Origin: Ochotona curzoniae
Taxonomy: Eukaryota > Chordata > Mammalia > Lagomorpha > Ochotonidae
DNA length: 64,000 nt
Assembly: GCF_017591425.1 (NCBI RefSeq)
Contig: NW_024465369.1
Coordinates: 31,147,501 to 31,211,500 of the forward strand
Direction of reading: 5' to 3'
Under the pieces are notes generated by a model. That model was not told the origin of the DNA and made no database searches. It saw only the letters and a list, made by a program, of their open reading frames with translations. Both the position numbers and the translations under genes were made by a program. Of this stretch, positions 1-10,694 are shown one piece after another. Numbering within the stretch: the stretch's first letter is position 1; each line of letters starts with the position of its first letter.

Positions 1-81
1 TAAAAGTTAATCGTGTTACTTTTTAAATGATGTTATTTCCATTCCTTCACCAATGCTGTTAGAAATAAGATTTCGTGGACA

Positions 82-285
82 GTGATGTGGTACAGTACTT
101 GCCATAGGAGTACCAACCTGAGTCCCAGATGTTTCACTTCCAATCCAACTTCCTGCAGGCTGCTCAGGTGCCAGAGTACTTCAGATCTAGATGAATCACG
201 ACCCAGACCCAGCCACTACAGCCATTTGGGGAGTTGAGCAGAAGGTGGAAAATCCCTCTGACTCAATCTTTAGAAGATAAATAAG
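82..285 (+). mobile_element. Old CSINE, + orientation
   Basis: It reads from a gtggtacagtacttgcc head through caatccaacttcc to tttggggagttgagcagaaggtggaa and a degraded A-rich tail. The middle is shortened. Divergence is high. Confidence 0.7.
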
Positions 286-1404
286 GCACTGGAGTAAGTT
301 GGGAAAATAGGAGCAATTTTTCACCGAAGAAAAAATGAAATCCTACAATAGACTCAAGAGCTCTTATATTCTGATCTCTCGGCTCATTTTTCAGAAATTT
401 CCTGTCCATTATGAAGTTCTGCTCCAAATTTAGAAAAAAAAAAGTTTCAACTTTAAATAGAAATGGAGGTTCTCCTTCCTCCTGTTTGGTTTCTGAATTT
501 GAAGTTACAACACAATCACATGAACAGGGAACGCCATGTCTTTTATTGTAACATTTCAGTAATACTCTTCCTTTAGTGACCCCCAGAACTACCATAACAT
601 TTCAGTACTATTCCCCCTTTAATTCATCAATTTTCCCAAGAGTACCAGCTCTTAAGAAAGTTCTAGAGCATATTCAAATCTATCTTCATGTGAGAAATAA
701 AATAACAACTTGATCTGATAAAATGTACTACTAGACATCTGTTACTTTTGCAGCTCAGCATCTACTCAAGATTCTCCTGATAGCTTATCATATTTTCCCA
801 CTGAGGTTCACCCTTACTCTAGGGCCTCAGGGACTGGGGACGTGACTCAAGCCCAAGCTCTGGGAATACTTCATGACCTGGGATACAGGGGCTGGTAGAG
901 CCCTTGAGCTGCAACTGAGACTTCTGTCTGGACCACCAGCTAACAACAAAATTCCTGCTCTTTCCACAGGACATCATGACAAGATGTGACTCCAGAGTCA
1001 CATTATATCAATGGATATAATGTCATCATATATCAATGGAGTAGAGGTTTGATAATGGAATCATTCCTAAGACACAAGGTGGGAAAGAAATACAACACTG
1101 GCATGACATTGGGTACTATTTATTGGATTGGATAAAATGAAATCATCAACATTTGATCATTTCTGTCCAAGAAAAAAATATTCTCATGTGAGTCAACCTA
1201 TTACCTGCATATTTTCAATTAGCGATTTCATTAAGTTCCCTTTTTGGCTTCAGGAAATTTAACTTAGGTATCTTTTATAAACATCAGACATAAATAACCC
1301 AACCCGAAGAGGATATATCAATGTGTGCAGGTGCAGAATTCAGAGAAGACACCAAGATAACAGAGTATCTGGTTCTCCTCAAGTTCAGGAAAGATCAAAA
1401 AATA

Positions 1405-1731
1405 TTTTTATGATTTTATTTATCTGCTTATTTTAAAAAGCAGAATCAGAGTAAGACAAAGAGAGAGGGATACCTTCCATCCCCTGGTTCACTCATCAAA
1501 ATGGCCACAACAGCCAGGGTTGGGCCAGGACCAAAGCCAAAGCCAGGACTCCATCTAAGTCTATTACATGGGTGCAGAGGCTCAAGAACTTGGGCCATCC
1601 TCTGTTGCTTTCCCAGGTACACTATCAGGGAGCTGGATCAAAAGTGAAACAGCTAAAACTCAAACCAGTGCTTTTGTGAAATCCCAGTGCTGTAGACAGT
1701 AGTTTAACCCACTGCACAACAGCGCTGTCCT
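1405..1731 (-). mobile_element. CSINE, - orientation
   Basis: It opens with a degenerate gattttatttat tail complement, carries tgctttcccaggtac and cagggagctggatc, and closes with ttaacccactgcacaacagcgctg, the complement of the SINE head. Confidence 0.8.
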
Positions 1732-1801
1732 CAAAAGATCAAATTCTTAGGAAGCTTAAATGATGTTTAAAATCCATAATGATGTTTAAAAATCCATAAA
1801 A

Positions 1802-2110
1802 GGGACCCAGCAGATAGCCTAGCAGCTAAAGCCTTCATCTTATATGTGCCAGGATCCCATATTGGCGCTGGTTCTAATCCCAGCAGCCCCTTTTCCCGTA
1901 CAGCTCCCCGCTTGTGGTCTGGAAAAGCAGTCGAGGATGCTTGGGAGACCCAGAAGAGGCTCCGGGATCCTGGCTTTGGATCAGCTCAGCTCCAACCATT
2001 GCGGCACTTAGGGAGTGAATCAATAAAGGAAGATCTTTCTTTATGTCTCTCCTCCTCTCTGTATATCTGACTTTCCAATTTAAAAAATTTAAAATAAATC
2101 TTTTTTTAAT
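1802..2110 (+). mobile_element. CSINE, + orientation, near full length
   Basis: Head ggacccagcagatagcctagcagctaaag, then ccaggatcccatattggcgc, then ctctgtatatctgactttcc and an A-rich end. Confidence 0.85.
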
Positions 2111-2114
2111 CGAT

Positions 2115-2560
2115 AAGGGAGGAGCTTGTGCACAGCATAATAAGCTAATCCTCTGCCTGTGACACCAGCATACTGTATGGGCACAGTCCTCAAGTCCTGG
2201 TTGCTTCATTGCCTGATACCCACATCAACATCAAGTAGCTTGGTTCAAGTCCTGGTTCCACTCTGGATGACAGCTTTCAGACACTGAAAAACCTTGGAGG
2301 CATTAATGACTCAAGTAGGTGGGCACCTGCCACCCACATAGGAGGCCTGGATTGAGTTCCCAGCTACAGATTAAGGCCTGTCTCAGTGCTTAACAGCCAT
2401 TGGAACAAATGAATGACCTCTCTCTCTCTCTCTTTCTCTCTCTCTCTTTCTCCTTCTTCCCCCCCCAACCCACTTCTCTCTTTCTCTCTTCTCTCTCTGT
2501 TCCTCCCTTCCTCCGTCCCTCTCTGTCATGTCTCCCTCTCCTTAAAAGATATATCTCACA
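2115..2560 (+). mobile_element. Old CSINE, + orientation, with expanded CT tract
   Basis: The SINE body is recognisable but diverged. The pyrimidine tract before the tail has grown to about 100 bases of CT/CCT-rich sequence (2418-2520). Confidence 0.65.
2418..2520. repeat. CT-rich low-complexity tract
   Basis: A run of TC, TTC and CCTT units arising from the pyrimidine region of an old SINE. Confidence 0.8.
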
Positions 2561-2726
2561 CTCATTGCCTCACTTGATCCACACAGCCACTCAGTGAGGT
2601 AAATAAATAAGTGCCCATCTTACAGATAAGAAGACTGATCCACAGCACTCACAGGAAGTTATATTGGATTCCACAGACAGTAAGTGTCAGAATGAGGATT
2701 CAATCCCAAATCACCTAATTCCAGTG
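2561..2726 (-). mobile_element. MIR relic
   Basis: tgaggtaaataa...cccatcttacagataagaagactga and the following gtcagaatgaggattcaatcccaa follow the ancient mammalian-wide interspersed repeat. Confidence 0.65.
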
Positions 2727-3003
2727 ACCAATGATGTAGTGCATCAGGTTAAGCTGTAGTTCACAAAATCAGCCTCTCTTATCAGAGTGTTGATACTTGT
2801 ATCCCAGCCACCCATGTGAGGGATCAAGATGGAATTCTTGGCTCCTGGCTTTTGCCTGGATCAAAATCTGGTTGTTGTAATCATTTGGTAATGAACCCAG
2901 AAGATGAAAGACCTCTCTCCCTCTCCCTCCCTCTTCCTAACCTCTATGTACTTTGTGTCTGTCACTTTTCATTTCCAATAAGTAAATAAATACTTTAAAA
3001 TAT
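2727..3003 (+). mobile_element. Old CSINE, + orientation
   Basis: gatgtagtgcatcaggttaagc head, ttcttggctcctggctt body, and aataagtaaataaatactttaaaa tail. Confidence 0.75.
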
Positions 3004-3753
3004 ATATATATCTAACTCCCAAATCTCAAGCTCCTCTCACTTCATCTTACGATGCTGAAATCTTAAGTCCCTGACCAATCTTTTTTAAAAATCACCAAGG
3101 TCATCTACTCATACTTGCCTTCCTCTGACAAACCTAGATCAATAAGAATGGGATCTAGAGATCTCAGAGGGTGTGGACAATTGGAGAAGTATCTGAAAAT
3201 GATCAAGTGCAAACACAAGGAATGTAGAGACCAGCCACATGCCCTAAAACAGGTATTTAATTCTTCCCTACACTCTCTTTAGGCCCCATCTCCTACCACG
3301 GATTGTTTATCTGTAAAATAATGTAGACAAACTAGTTCATATCTAAATTTCTTCCCAGTTGCAAATAAATCTAAGTTTGTATTAAAACAAAACAGGCACA
3401 ACGGCTGACAGCTCTGGAAGAAGCCATATAAACACTGGTAAAGAACATTAAGCAAACAACGGTAATCAACTCCTCTAAATAAGAGCAGGGGTGAAGAATG
3501 AGAAATTTAACAGGACAAAATTAGCACATGTTTTATATGGTCCCTACCATGAAACACAAACTTCACACAAAGATATGACCATCATAAATGGATGCCCCTT
3601 CTTACATATACATCGCCCAATTTTTTTTATTGGATTAAGTAATGTTATTTATTTAAGGTTAAGCCCATTTTCTCAAAAACCTTACTAACTATATCTGGTA
3701 TCTAAGCATTTCTCAAAAGAACTATTCGTGGAAATGCTTGGGATAAACCCGTG

Positions 3754-4045
3754 GTCTGGCAATTAGGGTGCTGCTTGGAGCAACTGCATCTCACATGAGA
3801 GACTAGGTTGCAGCTGTAGGCTCCCCCTCCAATTCCAACTTCCTGTTAATACGCATCCTGGGAGACTCCAGGTAAGGGTTCAAGTGAGTGGATCCTAAGA
3901 GACACTTGGGAGACCTGAATGGGGTTCTTAACTCCTGACATCACCTTGTCCAGCCAGGTGAGGAATGAATTCTGAACCGACAAATGAAAGTGATATTTTG
4001 CTCTCATTCTCACTCTTGCTCTCTAATAAATTTTTAAAAAGAAGG
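3754..4045 (+). mobile_element. Old CSINE, + orientation
   Basis: gtctggcaattagggtgctgc head, caattccaacttcctgttaatacg, and a ctctaataaatttttaaaaag tail. Confidence 0.7.
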
Positions 4046-4185
4046 ACAAGAAAAATCCCTAAAGACTTTTCCCTGTACATCAGAAAATTGGAAATATAAA
4101 TAATAATCAAAATAGCATGATACCTTTAGCGTTGAAGAATAAATAAAAAGAGCTATATACTTCTTTTCATTGTCGATATGTTTTC

Positions 4186-4350
4186 CCTTATGCTAAGCAC
4201 TTATGTGTTTTATTTCTTTTGGTTCACGACATGCCAAGAGATAAGTTCTTTTATTATCTCAACTTCACAGATAAGCAATCTGAACTGACTCTAAGGTCAC
4301 CCAACTAGAAAATGAGGAAGCCACTGCTGGAAACTAAATCACTTCACTCC
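4186..4350 (-). mobile_element. MIR relic
   Basis: tgctaagcacttatgtg, ttattatctcaacttcacagataag and ggtcacccaactagaaaatgaggaag are diagnostic MIR core segments. Confidence 0.75.
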
Positions 4351-4849
4351 AGACATTTTGGGATTTCACAGATTTCTTGAAAAAATAGAAGAAATATAAA
4401 AAATGCAAATAATTTTAGCTAAAATTATGTTTTAAAATATACTAACCCTAGAATGCTGAATGAATTCCAAAGTTTTAGTGATGTGAAGTTTACAGTGAGA
4501 GACTACTGAAGATAAAATGCATTTACACTGTCATCATACTTTATGTCATAGTATAAGCCAGGATCAACATGAGAGGAATCTAGAATGCTCAGTCTTCCAA
4601 GTCAAGGACATTTGGAGGATATAGGTATTAAAATGATCAAGTAGGAAGATGAGGGTTGAGAAGATCTAAGTTCAGATCTTAGGATTCACAGAGTTAGGAA
4701 ATAGCAGGTAGTTTTTACCTTATATGGCAAGGACTTGCAAAAACCCCACAGTTTGTTTAGGAACCTCACACATGGAAAGCAACTCAAGGAGCATGACATT
4801 TTTAGCTCAAGAAGAGACTGACAAGGAGCGTACTATGTTAAACCACAGA

Positions 4850-4960
4850 GTGTGAAATCTTGAGTTTACTTGGAATCAATGTTATTATGACCATGGGAAA
4901 ATTAGTTAATTGCCTTGTATCTTCATTTTCTCATCTGTAAATAGCACATTGCATCCACAA
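4850..4960 (+). mobile_element. MIR relic
   Basis: aaaattagttaattgccttg followed by ttcattttctcatctgtaaatag matches the conserved MIR core in the opposite sense to the copy at 4186. Confidence 0.55.
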
Positions 4961-4984
4961 ACAAACAATGACATATATATTTTT

Positions 4985-5349
4985 TGAGACAGGCAGTTAG
5001 CCTAGCAGTTAAGATACTGGTTCATGCATGCTTGTCCTGTGACAAGCATTTCGGGCAGTGGTTATACCCCATACCTCAGGGCCTAGATCCACTTGCAATC
5101 CAGCTTCCTCCTGCACCCTAGGAGGCAGCAAATCATGGCACAAGTACTTGGCTTCCTGCCACACACATAGGAGACCATAGGAGACCTAGATGGAGTTCCA
5201 GGCTCTTCAATTCAGCTGGATTTAGTCCTTGCTATTGCAGACAACTGAGGAATGAATCAACAGATGAAAGACTAATTTCTCTCTCTCTCTCTCTCTCTCT
5301 CTCCTTCCCTCCCTCCCCATTTTCCTCCCTCCTTCTTTTCTTTTTCAAA
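4985..5349 (+). mobile_element. CSINE, + orientation, with (TC)n tract
   Basis: gcagttagcctagcagttaagatac head; a TC microsatellite at 5277-5303 precedes the tail. It lies tail to tail with the next copy, so the pair can form an inverted repeat. Confidence 0.75.
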
Positions 5350-5360
5350 TTCATTCTTTT

Positions 5361-5692
5361 TTTAAAAAGATTTATTTATTTTTATTACAAAGCCAGATAT
5401 ACAGAGAGGAGGATAGACAAAAGAGGAAGATCATCTATCCAATGATTCACTCTCCAAGTGAGCGCAACAGCTGGTGCTGTGCCAATCTGAAGCCAGGAGC
5501 CACGAACTTCCTCTAGCTCTCCCACGCGGGCACAGGGTCCCAAGGCTTTGGGCCGTCCTCGACTGCTTTCCCAGGCCACAAGCAGGAAGCTGGATGGGAA
5601 GTGGAGCTGCCAGGTTAGAACTGGCGCCCATATGGGATCCTGGCACATTCAAGGCGAGGACTTTAGCCACTAGGCCACCACACCGGGCCCCA
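5361..5692 (-). mobile_element. Young full-length CSINE, - orientation
   Basis: From aaaaagatttatttatttttatt to accgggcccc with little divergence from the other young copies. CpGs are still present (gagcgcaacag, gggccgtcctcgac). Confidence 0.9.
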
Positions 5693-5708
5693 AATTCATC
5701 CTTTTAAT

Positions 5709-6004
5709 TGTGTTTAAGAGTTATTTATTTATTTGAAAAGCAGAATTATAGAGAGGAATAGCTTGTGTCCGCTGATTCCCTTCCCAAAGGGCCACAAGGG
5801 TAGGAGCAAGGCTCTGCTGCAGCTAGGAGCCTAGTTCCTAGGTGGGTGGCAGGGTCTCCAAGGTGGGTGGCAGGGGCCTAAACCATCTTCCACTGCTTTC
5901 CCAGAAGCATTTTCAGGGAGTTGAATTGGAAGTGGAGAAGCCAGGACTCCAACAAGTGCTCATATGGAGTGCCAGCATTGATGCTATGTCATAATGCTGG
6001 TCTC
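5709..6004 (-). mobile_element. Old CSINE, - orientation
   Basis: gagttatttatttatttgaaaagc start and a diverged head complement ending near cataatgctggtc. It follows directly after the younger copy. Confidence 0.75.
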
Positions 6005-6041
6005 TCTCTTCCTCTTAAAAACATTAAGCTAAATATGGACT

Positions 6042-6150
6042 TCAGAGAATATTATTATGAGGATTGCTTGAGTGTATAAATGTAAAGTACTCAGAGCAGG
6101 ACCTGCAACTGAAGCAGGTGTTATTGTAACAGATATGCTATTTCTTTAAT
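6042..6150 (+). mobile_element. MIR relic
   Basis: tgaggattgcttgagtgtataaatgtaaag...agcaggacctg follows the MIR 3' part. Confidence 0.4.
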
Positions 6151-6496
6151 TGCTACATATATTACTATAATAAAATATTATCATGAAATGCAAGATGGAT
6201 GGGTGTAGACCTCCAAGAAGAGCACACAGGCTACTGAGGTAGACACAGCATAGGTTTTAGCTGTATGGGAACATCTGTAGCAGAAGCAAACCAAGATTTC
6301 CCTTGCCAAGCAGAAAGGAGCATAGAGCAAATCCTAGGGTCTATTCAGGCTGTGACATGCAGATATGTAACCCCAGGCACTATGTAAACGTTCCCTGGCC
6401 ATCATAACACCCTGCTTGTTTCCCTACACGGAGGCAAGAATTCAAAGCCAGAATTATTACTAGTCTCCTCCTGCTCCCTCGCCCCCCAACCACACT

Positions 6497-6511
6497 TTTT
6501 TTTTTTTTTTT
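6497..6511. repeat. Poly-T run
   Basis: Fifteen or so T residues in intron 1 with no recognisable SINE body attached. Confidence 0.7.
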
Positions 6512-6589
6512 GCAAGACCGGTACTTTTTGTTTTTTCCAAACTTCTTCTCAGGAAGTCTGCAAAGAGTGCTGCTAGGAGTTGCTGTATA

Positions 6590-6890
6590 ATTACTTACTT
6601 GATTCCCTCTAAGGAGCTTACGCTAAGAATTGAGGAAAGAAAGCAGATTAACCATTTGAATACATGCCACTGCCCATCCACAAGCCCTCCCCTCTCGCCT
6701 CCTTAAATGGGGGCTTCCACAGTCCCCACCCGTCAACCCCAATATGTGATCCAGGGAAATCAATTTATTGCTCTGGCTAATCCTACAACAATAGAGGTTT
6801 CATTTTCATTGTAGGGCAATTAAGTTGTCCGACGGGAAGGGGCAGCAGGGGAAAGGGGGCACCCCCATCCCCACGACAGATTAGTCCCCG
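6590..6890. other. Unique intronic block next to the promoter
   Basis: This stretch has no recognisable repeat and contains homeodomain-like AT cores (caatttattg, ggctaat, gcaattaag at about 6760-6830) just inside intron 1. It looks like candidate regulatory sequence, but that rests on position and composition only. Confidence 0.2.
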
Positions 6891-7969
6891 CGGTGGCAGC
6901 AGCGTCCGCTCTGTCTGGTGGTCGGTCAAACGCGGCTCCCGGCTGCTACCTAGCAACGCGAAGCCAGGGAGAGAGCTCGCAGGGTCTCCTGCCGCCTCCT
7001 CGCCCTTCTCATTCATATCTCACTACCCCCCTCTTTCTGCCTTCTCTCCCAAGTCTTCTCTACTTGTTTGTCCATCCCTCCCTTCTTCCCCTTTTACTGC
7101 TTTTTATTCTCCACTCTCATAGATTCCTGTTAAAAATTATATATCTATATAGATATATAGATATAGCTCTGTCCCAACTTGAAAGAAATTTAAAGCCATT
7201 CCAAAAATTTACCGCATTCGAGCCCCAAAACTCTGACTGCTGCAGACGGTCCCCTATTCATCAACACAAAAGCCCCCAGCTCCTGACTGGAAAGGAAAAC
7301 CCCTTCAAGGAAAACAGTGACCAGCGGCCGCAGTTTTCTCCGCCAATCCCACCTCCGGGCCTTATCATGGCTCGTAAACGATCCCTGTCGAGAGATGCGG
7401 TCTCTAGGGGGTCACCGCGAGGGAAGGGAAGATGGGAGGGAAGAAGGGAAGATGGGAAGGATTGGTCTGGCCCGGGGCCCGGGGCGCGCCAAGGGGTCCT
7501 CCCCGGGCGAGGCGCTCGCCGCGGCAGGTGGAACACTTGCGCTCATAGCTGCGCCTGGGACCGCTCAGCCCGCAGAGAAGAAATCCGCTGCAGCGGGGAA
7601 AGGGCTGAGAAGCCGTCAGGAGAACTTCGTTTTCCCGGTTCCAAGTGCAGAACGTTCCTCAGAAGGATGAGGACAAACACCCGTGGGAACAAAGGGGGGT
7701 GCCCGCGGGGTGCGCTGTCATTGAAACCGCCCCGACTGCTCTCTCAAGTTTGCGGCTGTTCAGTCCTCCCGGCCTGCGAAGGAGCGCAGCTCCGGATCGC
7801 AGCTCGGCAGCCCAGCAACCTGAGCGCCCCAGAGGGAGCAGCTTCGGCGCCGCCGTCCTACCCCGACCCCCGCCGGGCTGCGCACTGCTCCGACCCCGCA
7901 GCCCGCGAACCCCGACCGGGCCACCATCAACGGAGCCCTGCGCTCGGCTGGTAGCTCCCGCCAGTCGGT

Positions 7970-7978
7970 GCTTACCTT
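7970..7978 (-). other. LRP2: Splice donor of LRP2 exon 1
   Basis: Minus-strand CAAG|GTAAGC is a near-consensus U2 donor. Cutting after position 7976 leaves phase 1, as expected for a following Glu codon. Without splicing the frame would run on into low-complexity Gly/Arg/Ala residues with no family likeness. Confidence 0.8.
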
Positions 7979-8054
7979 GGCCACTGACCGGCACCGACCA
8001 GGCGGAGAGAGTCAGGAACAGCACACACGCAGCTGCAGCCGTCCTGCGCTCCAT
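7976..8054 (-). CDS. LRP2: LRP2 (megalin) exon 1, coding part: signal peptide
   Basis: This exon encodes the N-terminus of a secreted or membrane protein. The 26 residues start MERRTAAAAC, run through a hydrophobic core (VLFLTL) and end PVSGQ, a typical cleavable signal peptide with cleavage likely near Gly-Gln. The ATG context is GCCGGGATGG (G at -3 and +4). The exon ends CAAG before GTAAGC, so it stops one base into a codon beginning with G. In human megalin, as I recall it, exon 1 encodes MDRGPAAVAC...PASGQ and continues with Glu; the rat protein starts MERG. Length, residue pattern and splice phase all agree. LRP2 is a giant endocytic receptor of proximal tubule and neuroepithelium, with LDL-receptor class A modules beginning just after this exon. 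The upstream frame stays open to a GTG at 8117, but there is no ATG before 8054. The assignment is from memory of orthologues, not from a search. Another signal-peptide gene is the alternative. Confidence 0.82.
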
Positions 8055-8243
8055 CCCGGCGACGGCCGCCCCCGGCCTCGCCGTTCCTTCCTCCGGAGGT
8101 GGGCGCGCGTGGCACACTAACCACAGGCTGCGCCTCTGCCCGCGATCGCTACTGTTGGTCGGTCCCTGGCTCAGCCTGCTCCTAGTGGCCCGGCGTCTGA
8201 GGCATCCCGTTTTCTACCCGCGCCAGTCCCCACCCTCCAGATT

Positions 8244-8253
8244 GTGCATAAAG
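8244..8253 (-). promoter_or_regulatory. LRP2: Weak TATA-like element, LRP2 promoter
   Basis: The minus strand reads GGCTTTATGCAC here, a poor TATA match. If it were used, transcription would start near 8220 and give a 5'UTR of roughly 165 bases. A TATA-less, dispersed CpG-island start is at least as likely. Confidence 0.25.
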
Positions 8254-8321
8254 CCCTTTAGACCCGACCGCCCCGGAACTAGCATGCGGGAATCCAGAGG
8301 GGCAGGCCCCCTGCCGCCCGG

Positions 8322-8330
8322 CCCGCCCCC
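8322..8330 (-). promoter_or_regulatory. LRP2: GC box (Sp1-type), LRP2 promoter
   Basis: The minus strand reads GGGGGCGGG about 270 bases upstream of the ATG. It lies about 70 bases upstream of a weak TATA-like motif. The motif is seen; its use is inferred. Confidence 0.45.
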
Positions 8331-9109
8331 AGCACTTTGCCGCGCCGAGAGCTGTGGGCACTCCAACACATGCGCGTTCAAAAGTCTCCTCCCGCGCACT
8401 CGCGCACACCTCGCTGTCACTCGCGCACTAGCACACTCACTAGCTCAAACCAAACGCACGCATGCCTCGGGCACGCACGCCCAGTCACCCTCAAACGTTG
8501 ACCTTCTCTCTCCTGGGCTCAGTGAGGCCAGCGCGATCCTGGCCCCAGCACAAAAGCCAACTCACAGTCCACGGGAAAATCTGCCAACCACTCCGTGTTA
8601 GACTCGAAAGGAGCAGTGAAAATGGGGTGCAATGCAAAAGGAAAAAATTTTTTAACTAATCATAGTAAGAGAAAAGGCAAGACCTATGAGCGGAGAACCA
8701 GCAAGGAATGCAAGGGAGCGAAAGAGCCGGAACAGGGGAGAGACACAGCAAAGAGCCTGCTGGACAGACAGATCGGTGGCCTCCTCTCCCTAGTGCGAGC
8801 TCTTTAGGCTCCCGTGGATTCGCGGAGTCTTCCCTAGGGATCTGGCCTCTGAGAGAGGGGCGCTCTGCTTTTGTAGTTTAGAATCTGGATTGGATCCCCA
8901 GTCCACTTTCTCAAACACCACGTCTACAGATGCCACGGTTCCTTGATAGTGAGCGCGATTGTGGCGCAAAATTGAAAAGTCTGAACGTCTACTCTGGGGT
9001 GCTGACGCCCCTTTATAGAGTCAGAGATCCCTTACCCCGGCCTCCTCCCTACCCTCTCCCCACCACCACCTCACACACCCCACACAAGGCTCCCTTCTTT
9101 GCGGACTGT

Positions 9110-10115
9110 GCGGGACAAGCACGCCGGGATCCGACTCCCAAAAGGGCACCACTGCTAGCGTACTGCCTCGCGCCTCAGAGCGCGGCCCTGCCCCTGCACT
9201 GGACGATCATCGACGCGCACGGGAAACACGAGCGTGGCCGCGACTGTTGTGGGGCCTGAGGTTGTCCCAGAACACTCTGCCCCGACGTTTGAAGCAGCTC
9301 CGCCACCAAGTGACCGGACCGGTTTCCCTCAGCCCAGGGGACAGAAACGCACTGAGCCGGCAGCCAGTAAATCCACGTGGTCTCTGGGCAAAGCGCCGCC
9401 GCCTTCCTGCCCAGGGACGAGAACCTGCTCCTTGCTGCCTGCCCCTCTGCCCGGAGCACCGGTTGCCCGGACGCCTGGTCGCCTTGGGCTCTGCTGACCC
9501 CCAGAGTCCAGATGGTGCAGTATCGGTGGGCTTTCGCGGTCACAGCAGTTTTGCGGGGAGGAGTGAAACTGTGTGTCACTTTGGAAAGATCAAAAGTAAT
9601 GGACCAGTGAACAGCAAATGTAAGAGTAGGAATTAACAGAGGAGAGGATTGAGTCCGCGTCTCAGGAAATCCAGAGCTCTGAGCTCCGGGCAACATTATG
9701 GGAACTCCCTTCTCAAGCTGCCGGGGGTCACCGAGGAAGACGCTGGATTGCGGAGCTGAAGGGCAGGCGGGGGCGACCGGCAGCGGGAAGGGGGTGGGCT
9801 TGCGGAGGAGGCAGGCAGCAAGGGGCGCGATTCCGCGCTCGGTGGATGATTTATGCTGTGTTCCGGCCCGCCGGGCGCTGGTACGAGACTGTCCCCCCCC
9901 CCCCCCCCGCCAGGCCCGCGCTGCGCAGGCGATGAGCGACCCCGCAGTTCCGAAATACAAAGAGCGGCGGCGGGACCTTGGCGAGGCGCGCGCCTGGGCC
10001 GGCAGGTGGGAGAGAGGCAGCGCTGGCCAGAGGGGCCTAGCGCCCAGCGGGGGCGCGCGTGGACGCGCCGGCGGCAGAGTGTGTGTGCGCGCGCGCGTGC
10101 GTGTCCTTTCACCGC
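9110..10115. promoter_or_regulatory. Second CpG-rich lobe 1-2 kb upstream of LRP2
   Basis: CpG density rises again after a relatively AT-rich gap (8600-9000). It includes a poly-C run at 9894-9908 and CpG-rich alternation near 10085-10100 (gcgcgcgcgt). Open frames here (for example minus 9175-9960, plus 9698-10254) are low-complexity Pro/Arg/Ala/Ser sequence without domains and look like chance frames. It could be an extension of the LRP2 promoter or the start of a divergent non-coding transcript. Confidence 0.55.
9894..9908. repeat. Poly-C run
   Basis: About 15 C residues inside the distal CpG lobe; likely length-variable and a sequencing hazard. Confidence 0.85.
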
Positions 10116-10650
10116 CGCAGTAGGGGTTCCGGGCATTCTTTTCTGCGCTAAAGGGTTTTCCTCATTGTTGCTGTCTTTGTGCTTTGGAGTTGCCAACTTA
10201 GTGGAATTCCTGACGTGGTTGCACAGCGGGACTCAGGCTGACTGTCTGAGCTAGCTACATTAGTGTACCGGTCCCGCCCCGCCGTTAATCCCAGAACCAC
10301 TCAGTGACAGAGAGGCAGAAGGGAGACAAGGCGAGCCAGGAGAGGGTAGAGATGGGGAACCACTGGTGGAGCAGGAACTTTCGTCCTCACGCAAAGTATG
10401 TGGACTCACGCCCTGTCCCACTAGGAATGCCCGTTTTCGCGAGGTAATCCCGAAACCGCCATGCTTGGAAAGAACCTGCACCATACACGTGGTAACCGCT
10501 GGAACCCACACCTGAGAATGCTTGTGGCTCCACTGGAAATTTAAAGCTATAACCAGCGTTGAGGAAAGTTTAAGCTAGTCCAGTTGTGATGCAAACCAGT
10601 GTTTTCTGTAATGCTAAAATGTGATTTCTCACATTTCTTTCTCCATATAC

Positions 10651-10694
<44 letters not shown>

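Larger units (their letters stand above)
1..7975 (-). other. LRP2: LRP2 intron 1 (partial, runs off the window start)
   Basis: Everything below the exon 1 donor is inferred to be first-intron sequence. I looked for an exon with a class A module pattern (cysteines with a DC.D.SDE ending) on the minus strand and saw none, but a 40-residue exon could escape a by-eye scan. The interval holds nine SINE copies, MIR relics and unique sequence. The unique parts at 286-1404 and 3004-3753 show no gene or RNA that I can recognise. Confidence 0.7.
7330..8560. promoter_or_regulatory. LRP2: CpG island over the LRP2 promoter and exon 1
   Basis: CpG dinucleotides are dense here (for example gcgcgcc, cggcgacggccgcc) in a window that is otherwise AT-rich and CpG-poor. 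The island covers the coding exon at 7976-8054, the presumed 5'UTR and the upstream GC boxes. It begins inside intron 1 and thins out near 8560. It is the only part of the window, with its second lobe at 9.1-10.1 kb, that looks like a vertebrate promoter. Confidence 0.85.

Noticed and set aside
6893..7954. 353-residue plus-strand open frame
   Set aside because: It lies in the CpG island just downstream of LRP2 exon 1, is Pro/Ser/Arg/Leu-rich low-complexity sequence, crosses a simple TATAGA-like run, and has no domain.
7659..8117. 152-residue minus-strand frame as one unspliced protein
   Set aside because: The first in-frame ATG is at 8054, and a strong splice donor follows residue 26. Beyond it the frame is intronic low-complexity sequence.
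7645..8601. 318-residue plus-strand open frame
   Set aside because: Antisense to the LRP2 exon and promoter; stop-free because of GC content; no family likeness.
9175..9960. 261-residue minus-strand open frame
   Set aside because: GC-rich chance frame overlapping three other long frames on both strands; no domain or splice pattern.
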